A stretch of DNA of 64,000 bases from Leishmania mexicana MHOM/GT/2001/U1103 (taxonomy: Eukaryota; Euglenozoa; Kinetoplastea; Trypanosomatida; Trypanosomatidae). The notes under the pieces are model-generated. The model searched no databases. It saw only the letters and a list, made by a program, of their open reading frames with translations, and was not told the DNA's origin. Position numbers and translations under genes: made by a program. Location: NCBI RefSeq assembly GCF_000234665.1, contig NC_018332.1:1049568-1113567 (forward strand), read 5' to 3'. Shown piece by piece: positions 32,101-40,479 of this stretch (its first letter is position 1; each line of letters starts with the position of its first letter).

Positions 32101-35100
32101 TCATCAGCTCTGGTGTCTTGGCCTTGGCGAGCAAGTCGAGCAGGTCGTCGTTGCTGAGGAAGTAGAAGCGTGGAAAGGCGCGCCGCTTCTCCTCCAACTT
32201 CTTCTCCATACTGATCAACACCTTCTCCAGCTCCTTGATGTACGTTTCGAGGTCGTGCTTCAGCGTGCGGCCACCACCGGCGGCGGCGGTGTCGAAGGAT
32301 GGTGGGTTGATGAGGAGGCTTCGGTAGGCGGTCGGCAAGTCGTGGGCCTTGCGCATCAGGTCGCGGTAAAAGCGGTCGACCTTCTCGAAGCGCTGAGCGT
32401 CGTCCTTCCACTGGCTGCGTATTTCAACGGAGGAGAAGATATTCTCGAGGTAGATCCAGTTGCGCTGCAGTTCCACCCACTTCTCCAGCGTCTCCGACAT
32501 GTACTTGAGCCGGTTTTCCCATCGGTCCACCTGCGAGCGCAGTACACCTTGGCAGTGCTTGCTGCTGCCGATGGTCGAGATGGCGACAGTGGAGTCATCC
32601 AGCAGCGTCGTCACGTCCTCGACGGAGGCGCCGACGAGTGTGAAGACGTCCTTGCTGTCCTTGTGCGCGTGGAACTGGAATTCCGCAGGCGGCTTCGGCC
32701 CACCGCCGTTCCACATCGCGTTCACCCTGTCGATTTGCCGCTGCAGCTTGTCCTCCTCGGTGGCCGACGCGCTCACGAGGAGTACCTCGTCGCGGTACTT
32801 GAGGATTTGGTGCTGCAGCAGCATTCCTATGGTGAACTGGTTTGCCCACTCGCTGAGAGTCTTCGAGGTGTTGCCGCTGGCGTCTGCGACGGGTCCGATG
32901 ATCAGGGAGATCTTTGCGTGATGCTCCGACCTGAGAGAAGGGTTCGTGAGCGCCTGCAGGATCGGCAGCAGTTGGCGCCATTCCTCTACGCTGCTCTTCA
33001 GCCGCGGCACCACCGCGTTGCTTGCCAGCTTCGAGGACACCTGCTTTACTAGCGACGAGTACTTCTGCACCACCTCCTGGACCGCCGGTACGTCGAGCTG
33101 GTCAAAGGGAAGCGCGTGGGTCTCTTCCGTGAAGGTGTTCCAGTCACCGATGCCGGACCACAGCTTCGCTTTGATGCTCACGTCGTGCAGCATCTCGGCC
33201 ATGACCTCCACCACGGTCTCCTCGGCCCCGATCTCGATCTGGAACTCGCGCAGCTTCTTCTCGCGCGCGGCGATGCCCTCTGCCTCTTCGAGAAGGGCCT
33301 TTATGTACGCGTTTGCCTCTGCCACGTCCGCCTCGCCCGACATGACGATCGGCTGTCCCGCACGGTCGTACACGGACTCGATGCGGCGGCGCAGCTGGTC
33401 CATCTCCTCTTCAATGCTGCGGCTGAAGAAGCGCTGCTGTGCTTCCTTGCTGTCCTCAGTGATCTGCAGCAGCGTGCGCAGCTTGTCGAACTGCGGCCGG
33501 GTGCCGCTGCGGTACGTCTCGTCGTCTTCCTCGCTCACGTCGATCTTCTCTTCCTGCAGGAGGTTGAACAGTTCGCGCACCACGTCGTAGGAAGAGGCAA
33601 TGCCGTCGAAGGAGTTCTCCAGCGAGTTGCAGTAGTCAAGGTACTCTACATAGTGTTCAATCGTCTTCGGCGTCGCGGCAAGATAGGTCGTGTGCTCCTG
33701 CAGCTCCTTGAGCAGGGTTTCGTTGCGCCGGCGCGCGATGATGGGGAGGGCCTTGTGGAAGATGTCCAAGCACGTCACCGGGCTCGGCGTGAAGAAGTCG
33801 CGCAGCCCCTCTGTCCACATCCGCATCATCCCAATGTCCGCGAAGTTTGGAATATTCGACGAGATGGACTCCGTCTGCGCCTTATAGGTGGCGAGCTGCT
33901 CGCGGAAGTAGTGCAGCGTCTCGTTGCTCTCCAGCAGCGTCTCCTCCCGCAGCTGGCTGTCGCTAATATACATCTCCTTGAACACCTCGAAGGTGTGGGC
34001 GTAGCGGTGCATCTTGGCGAAGGAGCTGGCGAGGGAGGTGTGAATGGCGGCCACGTCCTGCTTGTAGCTCTCTTCGGCCATCACCATTTCCGCCACATCT
34101 GGTCCCGCGCTGACCGTGTCGTTCCCCAGCTCGTCCTGCGCATTGCTGGTGTAGATCAGGAACGTGTTGAGCGACGTTAGCCGCGGGATCACACCGACAG
34201 CGCGCACATAGTCCTGGAGCGCGTCCTCAATGGCCTCGCGAATCTGCACCGCCGACGGCACGAGCTCGATAGCCTGCTGGTCGACATTGTACACCACGTC
34301 GACATTCCAGAGCGGGCCTGTGAAGACGCTGGTCGTCGTAGCCGCGGCTGCACCACCACCGCGGCGAGTCTTCTCCGTTGCCACAGCCGGCGCGCTCGCC
34401 GGAACAGTGTTCGACATCTCCAGGTCGCGTCGCACGTGCGACACAGCCTTGGCGGCCAGCCCGGTGAGGCACTCCACAATAAGATAGTCGCATAGCTTGA
34501 TGAAGGCGGTGAGGCGCCGGCACATCGTCTTGCGCTGCGTCAGCTCAATGTACGACGGCTGCTCCTGCATGCCCAGCTCCCGCACGTCGAGCACCTTCCG
34601 TTTCTGCTGGTCGGCGTCCTCGTAGAGCAGCTTCTGCCGCTCACGCTCGAGCTGCCAGGTGAACATGGTAGTCTTGCACGCCTGCTCAACGTGATCACGA
34701 ATACGCTTTATCATCATCTCCAACCGGCGCCGCTCCTCTTGCAAGTGCGTCTGCAGCGTCGTCGTGTACGCGTCGAGCGTGCTTGTCTCCGTGCTGGACT
34801 GGTAAAGGTCCTCGGAGGCAGCAGTTTCCAGACAGATGTTGCGCACCGCCTGCAGAGCTCCCGACAGGTTCGGGTGGGCGGCAAACAGGTGTGCGGCGAG
34901 GAACTGCCGAGTGTTTGCCGTCGCACTGCGACGTACAAGGCTTCGCCACAGAACAAAGTTGCGCCAGCGCTTGTACTCGCTAAACACGAGCATTTCGCGG
35001 ATAGCATGGAAGATACGACACTCGCGCTCCCACTTGGGCAGCTCAATGAACTCGGCGCCACCCTCGGTGAAGTGCGTTACGCCGGCGGCAGAGACGGTGT

Positions 35101-35875
35101 AGTAGCTGCGGCCCTGTGCCTCGGTGCGGGCCATCGGCTGCAGGTCGTACGGGTTCAACGGGTCGCGAATGCCGCGAGGGCGCATCATCAAGTAGACGAA
35201 CTCGTTCGGCGAGTTCGAGGTGGACTTGTGAAAGCGTGGAATGGTGGCCAGCGCTCGCATTGCCGCAACCTCCGCAGTGCTCTTGTCTTGCGGGAGGTCG
35301 GACAAGGCGGTCGCCGCGGCGCCAGTGTTGCCGCCACCGGCACTCACTCGCCCCGACGTCAGCGGACGGAGCTTTGCCGGTGGCGCCGCCGCCGCCGCTG
35401 TGCCGCGAAGGAGTCGTGACGAGATAGACTTGGACTTGGCGGAGGCGGCGAACACCTCCTTGAGCTCTGCGTCTGTGTGACTCGGCGGGTTGAACACATG
35501 CAGCGAGTTCACCATGTGCGTCTCGCCGCGGAAGCGGGCGGAGGCGGCGGGGTCCGTCTTAGCAGCCGTGGTTACCGCCAGCTCAGCGGGCGGGTGGGGC
35601 ACGAAGCTGGCAGCAGGTGACTGGCACTGCGTTAGACGATTCGGCACTCCAACCTGAGCGCCACTGCTGACACCGTCGCTGTAGAGGCGCGCCGAGAGCG
35701 GGTTCACCGTGCCACAGGCATCTGCCACATCCTTTGAGACGTGGATCGGGTTGCGCTGCGTGGCCTCTAGCTTTGTTCGCTTGGCGACAGGCATAGTCGA
35801 CGCAGCCAGCGTCACCGCGGAGGCGGACGCCGACGCCTTGAGCTCCGGCGAGCCCCGCTTCGTCTGCGAGTACAT
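23183..35875 (-). CDS. Axonemal dynein heavy chain, probable inner-arm type
   Basis: A single frame of 4230 residues encodes a complete dynein heavy chain, the ATP-driven minus-end motor of the flagellar axoneme. The tail and linker occupy about residues 1-1450. Four P-loops mark the AAA ring: AAA1 GPAGTGKTETV near 1498, AAA2 GVTGTGKTEAR near 1778, AAA3 GQTGVGKTF near 2138, and AAA4 GVGGSGKRSL near 2505. AAA1 lies next to CLDEFNRIN (Walker B). The stalk coiled coil runs from about 2740 (EAQLAQVENGTEKMRETEETI) to 3030 (LKEVEKELSDLEQRY), with the microtubule-binding head between. AAA5, AAA6 and the C-terminal domain follow, ending DYWLLKGSACVCALNQ. Size and sequence suit a single-headed inner-arm chain rather than cytoplasmic dynein. 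The start at 35875 (MYSQTKRGSPEL) is preferred over a frame extension of 72 residues upstream. No frameshift is seen across 12.7 kb. Confidence 0.96.
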   Translation of the reverse strand: MYSQTKRGSPELKASASASAVTLAASTMPVAKRTKLEATQRNPIHVSKDVADACGTVNPLSARLYSDGVSSGAQVGVPNRLTQCQSPAASFVPHPPAELAVTTAAKTDPAASARFRGETHMVNSLHVFNPPSHTDAELKEVFAASAKSKSISSRLLRGTAAAAAPPAKLRPLTSGRVSAGGGNTGAAATALSDLPQDKSTAEVAAMRALATIPRFHKSTSNSPNEFVYLMMRPRGIRDPLNPYDLQPMARTEAQGRSYYTVSAAGVTHFTEGGAEFIELPKWERECRIFHAIREMLVFSEYKRWRNFVLWRSLVRRSATANTRQFLAAHLFAAHPNLSGALQAVRNICLETAASEDLYQSSTETSTLDAYTTTLQTHLQEERRRLEMMIKRIRDHVEQACKTTMFTWQLERERQKLLYEDADQQKRKVLDVRELGMQEQPSYIELTQRKTMCRRLTAFIKLCDYLIVECLTGLAAKAVSHVRRDLEMSNTVPASAPAVATEKTRRGGGAAAATTTSVFTGPLWNVDVVYNVDQQAIELVPSAVQIREAIEDALQDYVRAVGVIPRLTSLNTFLIYTSNAQDELGNDTVSAGPDVAEMVMAEESYKQDVAAIHTSLASSFAKMHRYAHTFEVFKEMYISDSQLREETLLESNETLHYFREQLATYKAQTESISSNIPNFADIGMMRMWTEGLRDFFTPSPVTCLDIFHKALPIIARRRNETLLKELQEHTTYLAATPKTIEHYVEYLDYCNSLENSFDGIASSYDVVRELFNLLQEEKIDVSEEDDETYRSGTRPQFDKLRTLLQITEDSKEAQQRFFSRSIEEEMDQLRRRIESVYDRAGQPIVMSGEADVAEANAYIKALLEEAEGIAAREKKLREFQIEIGAEETVVEVMAEMLHDVSIKAKLWSGIGDWNTFTEETHALPFDQLDVPAVQEVVQKYSSLVKQVSSKLASNAVVPRLKSSVEEWRQLLPILQALTNPSLRSEHHAKISLIIGPVADASGNTSKTLSEWANQFTIGMLLQHQILKYRDEVLLVSASATEEDKLQRQIDRVNAMWNGGGPKPPAEFQFHAHKDSKDVFTLVGASVEDVTTLLDDSTVAISTIGSSKHCQGVLRSQVDRWENRLKYMSETLEKWVELQRNWIYLENIFSSVEIRSQWKDDAQRFEKVDRFYRDLMRKAHDLPTAYRSLLINPPSFDTAAAGGGRTLKHDLETYIKELEKVLISMEKKLEEKRRAFPRFYFLSNDDLLDLLAKAKTPELMMLHMLKMFDGVKSLTLSAQNDITHMNSMEGEQVELDHQGIKARGPVEAWMDLLEREMFSTLRCRAQRCLEDYEARQDRTDWMFQHPVQLVLIVEQLLWTRSVEEALDKIDSPQLMLRMRDEQRRNLEVLAELTTRNLSKVQRVLLSTIITIDVHGRDLVEEMCDSGVAESLEFGWTKQLRVYWEKDADGNGTVFIRQNNSRFVYGYEYLGAQGRLVITPLTDRIYMTVTGALKLHLGASPAGPAGTGKTETVKDLAKNLARQCIVYNCSDGVTYKMMEKFFSGLIQTGAWACLDEFNRINIEVLSVIASQLLEIKLALQNAQETFTFQGTPDVRVRATYGAFVTMNPGYAGRTELPDNLKILFRPVAVMTPDFRMIAEVILYSEGFKNAHDLSLKITQLYKLSSEQLSPQDHYDFGMRALKSILVMAGDLKRSQPEVEEDLTLIVACNDSNVPKFVAEDIPLFRGIMQDLFPGVSFPEREYQELLPAMQRIMSEKKLVDAGQWVKKGIQFYETLIVRHGVMLVGVTGTGKTEARQCIAEALTDLAVAGSANKMARPVIQFVLNPKSVLLHELYGQLDVNTNEWKDGVLAAIAKECVRASEVSSDHRWMVFDGPVDTLWIESLNSVLDDSKLLCLDSGERIKLPDTIHMLFEVADLAVASPATVSRCGMVYVDAEDLPWNAVASQWSETKLAAAGAQPQCRAYIISLFDAYVEKGLTWLKQLPASACLIRAGDINIVQSLCDLFTALMRVNKVQLMADPVSEAPPPSDDPMFRERNEICNAIFAFSFVWSVGGNVDHAAMESFDTMARTLLESVARFPNYGSVYDYTINFSTRLLVPWESLVPEFTYNPATPYFNILVPTVDTVRYSTIAQTLLQCKKPILFNGQTGVGKTFIMADCLQRNKESLQLSLVTFQFSAQTSSERTQELIEAKLKPKRKNLLGAAPGKSVVLFIDDLNMPAVEVFGASPPIELLRQLMGQGGFYDRKLAGMWKTVQDVTVVSACGPPEGGRNPVTPRLTRLFHLLQVATLTDDSMKRIFGSILRGFIEAKNFAREVKDMAPSLVMATVDVFNTIRDALRPRPTTPHYTFNLRDLSKVFQGMTQVIPRVCRDTATFVRLWLHEVMRCFYDRLATVEDRRYFVEDVLAETASRVSPGAAESLIASPALWADFTRFGSVEKVYEEVPEAQRLAQVLEEYQDDYNATEATAKPDDASGGTTTVQASQLGLVFFKDHCEHIARIIRILRQPRGNVLLVGVGGSGKRSLTRLASFIGGCRIFETSVGKGYSMNDFHEFLLEVYTYAGVKNEPCVMLLSDNQIIDEAMLEDVNNILNSGEVPSLFNAEEREKRVNACIEAAQQHGISSREDIYNFFINRVRDNMHVALCMSPVGDMFRTRCRQFPSLTNCCSVDWFDEWPREALEGVARRLLQDIAHAVPASFHEKLPQLCVDVHAATTEMVQQYYDELRRRYYITPTSYLEFIETYKALLQSRRSRVEAQLAQVENGTEKMRETEETITKMKVEIEEKQPQLEKASAETQAVVADLKVRQAKAAEVQVQVRAQQDSATVQQHDASQIAAEANARLAEAKPIIDKAKAALDTIQASDLNELRSFANPPSAVLKTTQACMTMFDAKDFNGAWSGNTDWKGAREFLSHRSLLDMIRGYPTDNVKPAILQKVQKYINDPEFTVEVCSSKGSQTCGSLCAWVHAVNEYSKVVKEVAPMRQAAAEAEQHLAATNAKLHAAQQQLKEVEKELSDLEQRYQGSVAKKNDLEKGLQLCIIRLRNAETLSGSLRSEGARWTENIKLLKAQLTVLPLQVFMASASVAYFGAFTPAFRQRLIAQWTVQLAERGCEVGDFSLTAVLGDPVDTLNWQVNGLPSDETSTENAIVAMLSTAPRRWPLFIDPQEQAVKWLLRQFQQTQAASGSGAVASKNRNMLRVVKLTDPTWMRTLELQIRLGGVVIIDDVGESLDPALEPLIARRVFTADSGGLQIQLTPQSGPIDYHPNFRMFLCSKLPNPVYLPDISTRVTLLNFTVTMEGLSEQMLGEVVSIEQRSMEEEKNSIIQRIAQGQRRLKAIEESILERLQSTKGNILDDEDLIHELQSAQSSAEVISRSQAEASEKMLTISTVRERYRSVAVRAALLFFVLADVGRMDPMYQYSLQYFVKLVQHEVEGTTKPPEYMEADPAMLEDHLHAAISNLTRATYTQICRGLFNKDKTILSLLIATAIARQDGVIADEEWQYFVRATAFVASELPEQSPALASWMNRVQWELAEALSRTVPTFHDLIASMESEPEAWREYAQSDMPHSATLPGDWQSRLHLFQRVLLIRCFREEKLSFALSDYVHQTMGAEFTEMPPMDLTRTLKDSTAHTPIVFILSQGADPMEALQSLAKAEERELQCVSLGQGQSENAKRLIATCRKSGAWALLQNCHLSKTFMPELSAAVASLQPDAAGATEIHEDFRLWLTSMPTDFFPVFVLQSSVKLTNEPPTGLRANMLRCFGELTPQEYETFGDEAIGGKELKGRAFKKLLYGLCFFHSVVLERRKFGPLGWNVKYEWNDTDFHVSKQWLRLFFEEQEAIPWESLEYIIGQINYGGRVTDPQDRGTLLTILRNYLCPRILEEGHRFCEEGQYIVPASGTLAEAQEHIQAMSLVDEPAIFGMHENANLRYQLQTSEYLLTKIVSIQPRLVGSAGGSGATPEEEVRRKCQEFEAMLPALLTREEAGTRTFTTLANGLPNSMSTVLAHELVKYNKLLDKIRQTLSDMQKALQGLTVLSADLDAMYSSFLADQVPQLWTTVSYASLKPLGAWYRDLLARVQFIRSWLQKGEPAAFWIGSFFNPSAFMTGVYQAFARAEGVSVDKLGFRYEVLGVEPEAITSGPVRGCFVYGIQTDAWRWDFERRVMADSLPGEPYAVLPPVHFLPEPSHAKPADFHAVPLYRTTIRAGVISSLGASSNYVLSIEVPSVDGSDYWLLKGSACVCALNQ

Positions 35876-37591
35876 GACCGACGTGAAACACCTACGCGCC
35901 GAGCCAGAGCAAGGACGACAGCCCGACGCGTCACCCGGGTGAGGAAGGCGAGATTGGGGAGTTTGGTGCGGGCCGACAGGTGCCCAGTAGCCGAATGGCA
36001 AGCGACCCAGCGCACGTGTGCCTAGGACCTTCAAGTGGATGGGTGAATCAATATGTCCACTCCGGTGATGGAGGTGAAGTGGAGGCGACACGCTGTAACC
36101 TCAGAGAGAGCGAGAGTGAGCACGACGCACCACAGCCTAGTGATGATGCGTGGAGAAGCAGAGCAAACGGAAAAGAAGAGCCACGCTGATGTCTTCACCG
36201 CTCGCAGGGCCACGTGAGGACACGCAGTAGACGTGCTCGATCCCTTCCCTTCCCGTCAGAGTAAAGGCTGCCGCCCGTCTACTGTGTGCGAGAGAATACG
36301 CAAGCTCCCTACTGACACAAGCACACGCGCCGGCACACGCCAGACTGGCAACGGGAAAATAGAGGTAGGGAGACAGGCAGAGGCCGACTCTGCCGCTTCT
36401 CCTTTCCTCTTCTCACAATCAACGTCACTGAATATCTCGAGTCACTTGTGCTGTCGACTTCGCTCTGTGCGTGCGCGCGCGGAGGCTGCTGGCGTCCTGC
36501 TTGCTGCACTACCAGTGAGGTGGCGGATACGTACACACGTGCTATTCTGACTTCTCATTCACTTTGGTGCCCGTTACACTGGTGTGAGGGGGACAGCGAG
36601 CGGGTGTGCGTGTGTCGCCGTGACAGCGCAGTCCCGGCACCATACCAGAGGAGTGAGGGAAGAAAAAAGACGAGGGACATGGAGGCGGTGACGCATGTTG
36701 GCGGGCAGCTGGGAAGTGACTCTCAGAGGCAGCCGCGCTACGAGACAGTGCGTACCGGCTCACTTCGACAGGGGGCACGCGGTAACGTCATTTCCTTCCA
36801 ACGCTGCGCGCTCATCGGAGTTATGCAGTTGCGGAGAAAGAGGAACAGCAAACCGGGGAAGGGCCTGCACCAGAGTGGCACCCACCTCTCCCCAGTGCGC
36901 AGTAAGTCCGATCGGGCTTTTGCCGCACCGTGCGCGTAAATCGTCACTGTTGCTGGAATACAGTTCAACGCTCCTCCACCGCCCTGCAACCTTCCCCCCT
37001 CCCGGGGATACGGAAAAAGCACAAGCCCTCAGTGGGGGGTGCCGGACACGACAAGAGGGTGGGGGTGGGGACGAGAGATAGAGGAGACAGGGAAAGTGAA
37101 AGCAGTCACACACACCAACGAGCGAGCGAGCGGCAGACAAAGCGGCAGTGATGAAGGGGGTGGCCAACATGGTTTAAGAGACAAGCGAGATGCGAGGTGA
37201 CTGGGGGAGAGGGGAGAGGGACAGCACAGACGGCGCGTTACACACACTCGGTTACATCATTGGAGCGCTGACAGTCTCACTCTCGCCTTCCGACTCTCTC
37301 GCAGCTGCTCTTCATATTGCACATGCGACACCGATGCCGACACACGTGATGGCATCCCAGGCGAGCATGCGACATGGGAGCGCGGCGTGTGCGAAAGAGA
37401 GAACAAGCGCCACGAAAATGAGTATAAAAACGAGGACAAGATGGTGTCCACCATTGCCTGCCCCGCCACTAGTGTACATCGATTTAGCCCATACATACAT
37501 ACTGATACGCACCGGGTACGCGTGTGCACTGTACGGCCCTTCCTTTTTGTGGCGCGTCTCCGTATCTGAGGTGGGCACCCGCCGCACTCCC
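35876..37591. other. Long intergenic spacer between dynein and the 385 aa gene
   Basis: It should hold the dynein leader near 36 kb and the 3' UTR of the 385 aa gene. Several frames of 100-160 codons exist on both strands, but they overlap one another, lack domains and have no consistent codon bias. No repeat shared with the rest of the window was noticed. Confidence 0.5.
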
Positions 37592-38749
37592 TTAGGCCTC
37601 TGCCGCCGGCTGATCGGCGTGGCTCGGTGATACAGGGGTGGTGGCAGCGTCAGTAGGAGATGAGACGTCGCCTTCCGCGTCGGCACCAGAGGCGACGGCC
37701 GCAACTAGGGAGGCACAGGCACCCTCCGCCTCCTCCGCGATTCGCATGCGCTGCGCCTCTTCCTCCAAAACCGCGGCGAAGGTCTCGAACTGCAGGGAGT
37801 ACTCGATGACATCTCTCATGAATGGCGGAACCTCTTTGTACGTGTGCCGCAACCGCCCAGTAACGGTGTCGTACCGCAGGTACCCTTCGCTGATGCCGTG
37901 TGCCCCAACGGCGCAGGCCAGGAAAATTCGTCGGAATATGATGTCCTCTTCGCTCTCCGTCTCGCCTCGAATGGCGCATACACGTTGCCACAGAGGCACT
38001 GCTTCACGGATGTCCAGCACGGATGACTTGGCCTGCTGCAGGGCATCGAACTTTGCGGCAATAAGGCGCAGCTGCGCAACGTGCGGTAGTACATCGGGGA
38101 ACATCCCCCGTGCGCGTAAAAGCAGCCGCTGTTCCGCTCCCCATGTCTCCTCACGCAGCTGGGCGAGGAAAACCATCGTGGCACGGTTGTACTCGTCTTC
38201 AAAGCTGCGCCGAGCCTGCGCCTCGAGCCACACAAGCTCGTCGGTGACCCCAAATATCGCTTGGTAGTAGGCGCGGGCAACGCCCATGAAGGACTTCGCC
38301 TCCAGTTCCAGCACGTCGGCATACTCGGCCGCTTCCTGCGCCACTATAAGTTCAATTACATCATCTGCGTCGCGCTTCGGCTTCGCAGGTGCAGCACACA
38401 GACGTTCTTGTGCACGAAGGCGAAGCTTGTGATTCACTGAGTGGATACCAATGCGTCGCGGGCCATGCGTGCACGCAGACGGCGCGCACGCCACCTCAGC
38501 ATTGGCGGCGCTCGTGTAAAAGGATAGGTCTTGGAAGACGTTTGTGCAGTAATGTTCCAGCCGCGAAGGAGGTGGCCGCTTCACGCGGGCGGTGAAGCGC
38601 GCATGGGACGCCTTGTATTGATTACGTGCCTCTGCGTACTGCTGCGTGTACGTTTGCTGGATGAGAGCGGCCAGGCTCTCCGCTGTTGAAGCGCTCTCAC
38701 CCTCGCGTGGGGGCGACTTCGCAGAGGTGGTGTTAACGACGATGGACAT
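37592..38749 (-). CDS. Hypothetical protein, 385 aa, helical
   Basis: A clean frame of 385 residues starting MSIVVNTTSAKSPPREGE. The N-terminus (1-30) is Ser/Thr-rich. Residues ~30-70 are helical and Gln/Tyr-rich (LAALIQQTYTQQYAEARNQYKASHARF). Residues 125-240 are mainly long amphipathic helices (VIELIVAQEAAEYADVLELEAKSF, ARRSFEDEYNRATMVFLAQL, EQRLLLRARGMFPDVLPHVAQL). A conserved-looking core FRRIFLACAVGAHGISEGYLRYDTVTGRLRHTY follows near 290. The C-terminus is Ala/Ser/Pro-rich and disordered. No domain is recognised. The pattern (repeated Glu/Gln/Arg helices) is reminiscent of the 1010 aa gene in the same unit, but I could not test homology. Confidence 0.8.
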   Translation of the reverse strand: MSIVVNTTSAKSPPREGESASTAESLAALIQQTYTQQYAEARNQYKASHARFTARVKRPPPSRLEHYCTNVFQDLSFYTSAANAEVACAPSACTHGPRRIGIHSVNHKLRLRAQERLCAAPAKPKRDADDVIELIVAQEAAEYADVLELEAKSFMGVARAYYQAIFGVTDELVWLEAQARRSFEDEYNRATMVFLAQLREETWGAEQRLLLRARGMFPDVLPHVAQLRLIAAKFDALQQAKSSVLDIREAVPLWQRVCAIRGETESEEDIIFRRIFLACAVGAHGISEGYLRYDTVTGRLRHTYKEVPPFMRDVIEYSLQFETFAAVLEEEAQRMRIAEEAEGACASLVAAVASGADAEGDVSSPTDAATTPVSPSHADQPAAEA

Positions 38750-39277
38750 GACCTATCTGCGTCCGTGGGCCCTTGCTACACTGGACCGAGGGAAAGAGAG
38801 AGGCCCAGTCGCAGGAAGAGAAGAAGCGTGCAAGATAAAAATGGGGAGCAAACGCAGGAGAGTATCATGAGCAGTGCCAACCGGTGCGCGCTGTGCCACG
38901 ACGCCGTCCGCACGTAGATCCACCGAAACGCCACACCGCAGCTAAGCAACTGAGTCAACCTTTAAGCACCACACCGTGAGGTGCATATGTCAACGCGCGG
39001 TCTGCGTGCTCGCAGCGTGGTAAAAGATTCATGATGTTGTCATCGTCTGTCGCAGATAGCACGCTCGCGCTGTTTCCCTTCTCGTTGTACTTGGCCTGGC
39101 CCAATGTCGTGCTTCAGCGAAGCCACAGACAGAGAGAGACGCGCAAGAGAAGGAAAAGCAAGAGCGCACATACACGCACCGCGTCCCTCAGACTAGCTAA
39201 AGCTAGCGGGACGCACGCCTCCAGTGGGCATCCTCATTTTTCTTTTACTCCAACGTGTCCATTCGACTACGACCAGG

Positions 39278-40273
39278 TCAGTCAACCGACATAAACGCAT
39301 GCGCACACACCACCAGCTTCTGCTGCATTGCGGCTAAATCCTGGTCGCCTAGGATGAGCCGTCTTACTGTAGAATCAGGGCCACACGTCGACTGGAATCG
39401 TCCGTCCTTGTCCATTCGTCGCATGCGTGCTGCGCGATCGGCGCTACACGGAGACGCGGGTACACTGCATGCCTTGATCCGAACCGGGCCACGTGCAGGG
39501 TCCTGCTCGAGGGTGAAAGCGGTGGCGTCTATCGCGCGCGTAACAGCGGGGTGGTAGTTTCTCGGTGCATGCCGGCTGAGCTCAAGGAGAAAGTTGGTCA
39601 GCTGCAGGCCAGGGCCCTCCGAGACCCTGCGCACCCTGACCCTGTGCCGCGCTACTGCCTCAGTCGCCTCAAGCCGCGGCATCCCACACTATGATGCGGT
39701 GACTCGCCACAGGAGAGTCGGAAGGGTTCGATGGTGGAACTCGAGAGCACCCTCGTCATGCTTCCGGCATCTGCGCCTCATCAGCCCTCCAGGTCGGATG
39801 CAGCAGATGCCGCATGCTTCGCACACATGTACTGTGAGGCGCATTCGTATTGGGCCTTCTCGCGCCTTGTTCGTCCATCACTCCTGCTCTTTGGACCTCT
39901 GGGCACCTTGCTTGGATGCGATGCACCATGCCAGCTGTGCTTGACAGCACCTGCGCCCAGTACTCACATTTTTGCATCCTGAGGCCTGTTTCAGGATGAC
40001 GCAGGTGTCTGAGGAGGGAGAGTCTTCTGTCCTCCTCCTCCTCCTCCTCCGTCTATGTCGCAGGGAGGGGGCGTGTCTGGATGTTGTGCCCGCATGCCTC
40101 TCGGCAGGTTGGATGCCGCTATTAGCCTGCGGCAGCAGGCGGCATTCCACCCTCTCTCGAGCCCGCACGCTTTCGAGAAGCGTGGGCGGGTCAAGCGGAA
40201 GGGGCCTGCGCATGAGCAGCCCAGCACCGACGTGGAAAGAAGACGGAGTGACCGCCACCACTGGCGCTAACAT
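39278..40273 (-). pseudogene. Candidate decayed coding sequence (possible retroposon relic)
   Basis: Read in the transcribed direction, three frames follow each other: 40273-39878 (131 aa), 39977-39756 (73 aa) and 39682-39278 (134 aa). None has the repeats or polypyrimidine tracts that fill other spacers. The last frame is the most protein-like, with segments such as LQLTNFLLELSRHAPRNYHP, ATAFTLEQDPARGPV and LILGDQDLAAMQQKLVVCAH. The broken frames suggest an old gene fragment or degenerate retroposon (DIRE-like), but I see no reverse transcriptase motif. It could equally be a GC-rich UTR. Confidence 0.3.
40031..40050. repeat. (TCC)n triplet repeat
   Basis: Six to seven TCC units in the spacer upstream of the COG8-like gene's 3' end. 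Confidence 0.85.
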
Positions 40274-40479
40274 TCCTGCCGCTTCCGCAGCACGCGCCTG
40301 CCCTCTGCAGGCCCCAACGTCACCACCGTGATTCTTCTCTTACGGATTCCCCGACGCACCGACGCCACTCTCGCTCCCGCCCTTCACAGCACCCACAAGC
40401 CGCTCCGATGTAGCCGCCGGATCATCTCCCTATGCGGGTTGAAGTCGAACAGGTGCACCACAGGTGCGGCGTTGTTTCA

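Larger units (their letters stand above)
38750..40479. other. Long spacer with a decayed coding-like tract
   Basis: Between about 39278 and 40273 the minus strand has three successive overlapping frames with coding-type composition (see the pseudogene entry). The remainder (38750-39270) is the presumed leader of the 385 aa gene. A (TCC)n run lies at 40031-40050. Confidence 0.5.

Noticed and set aside
39237..39268. Shared 16-mer (TCCAACGTGTCCATTC) near 39252 and near 18647
   Set aside because: A match of this length can occur by chance in 64 kb, and copy B of the repeat lacks it, so it is not evidence for a third repeat copy.
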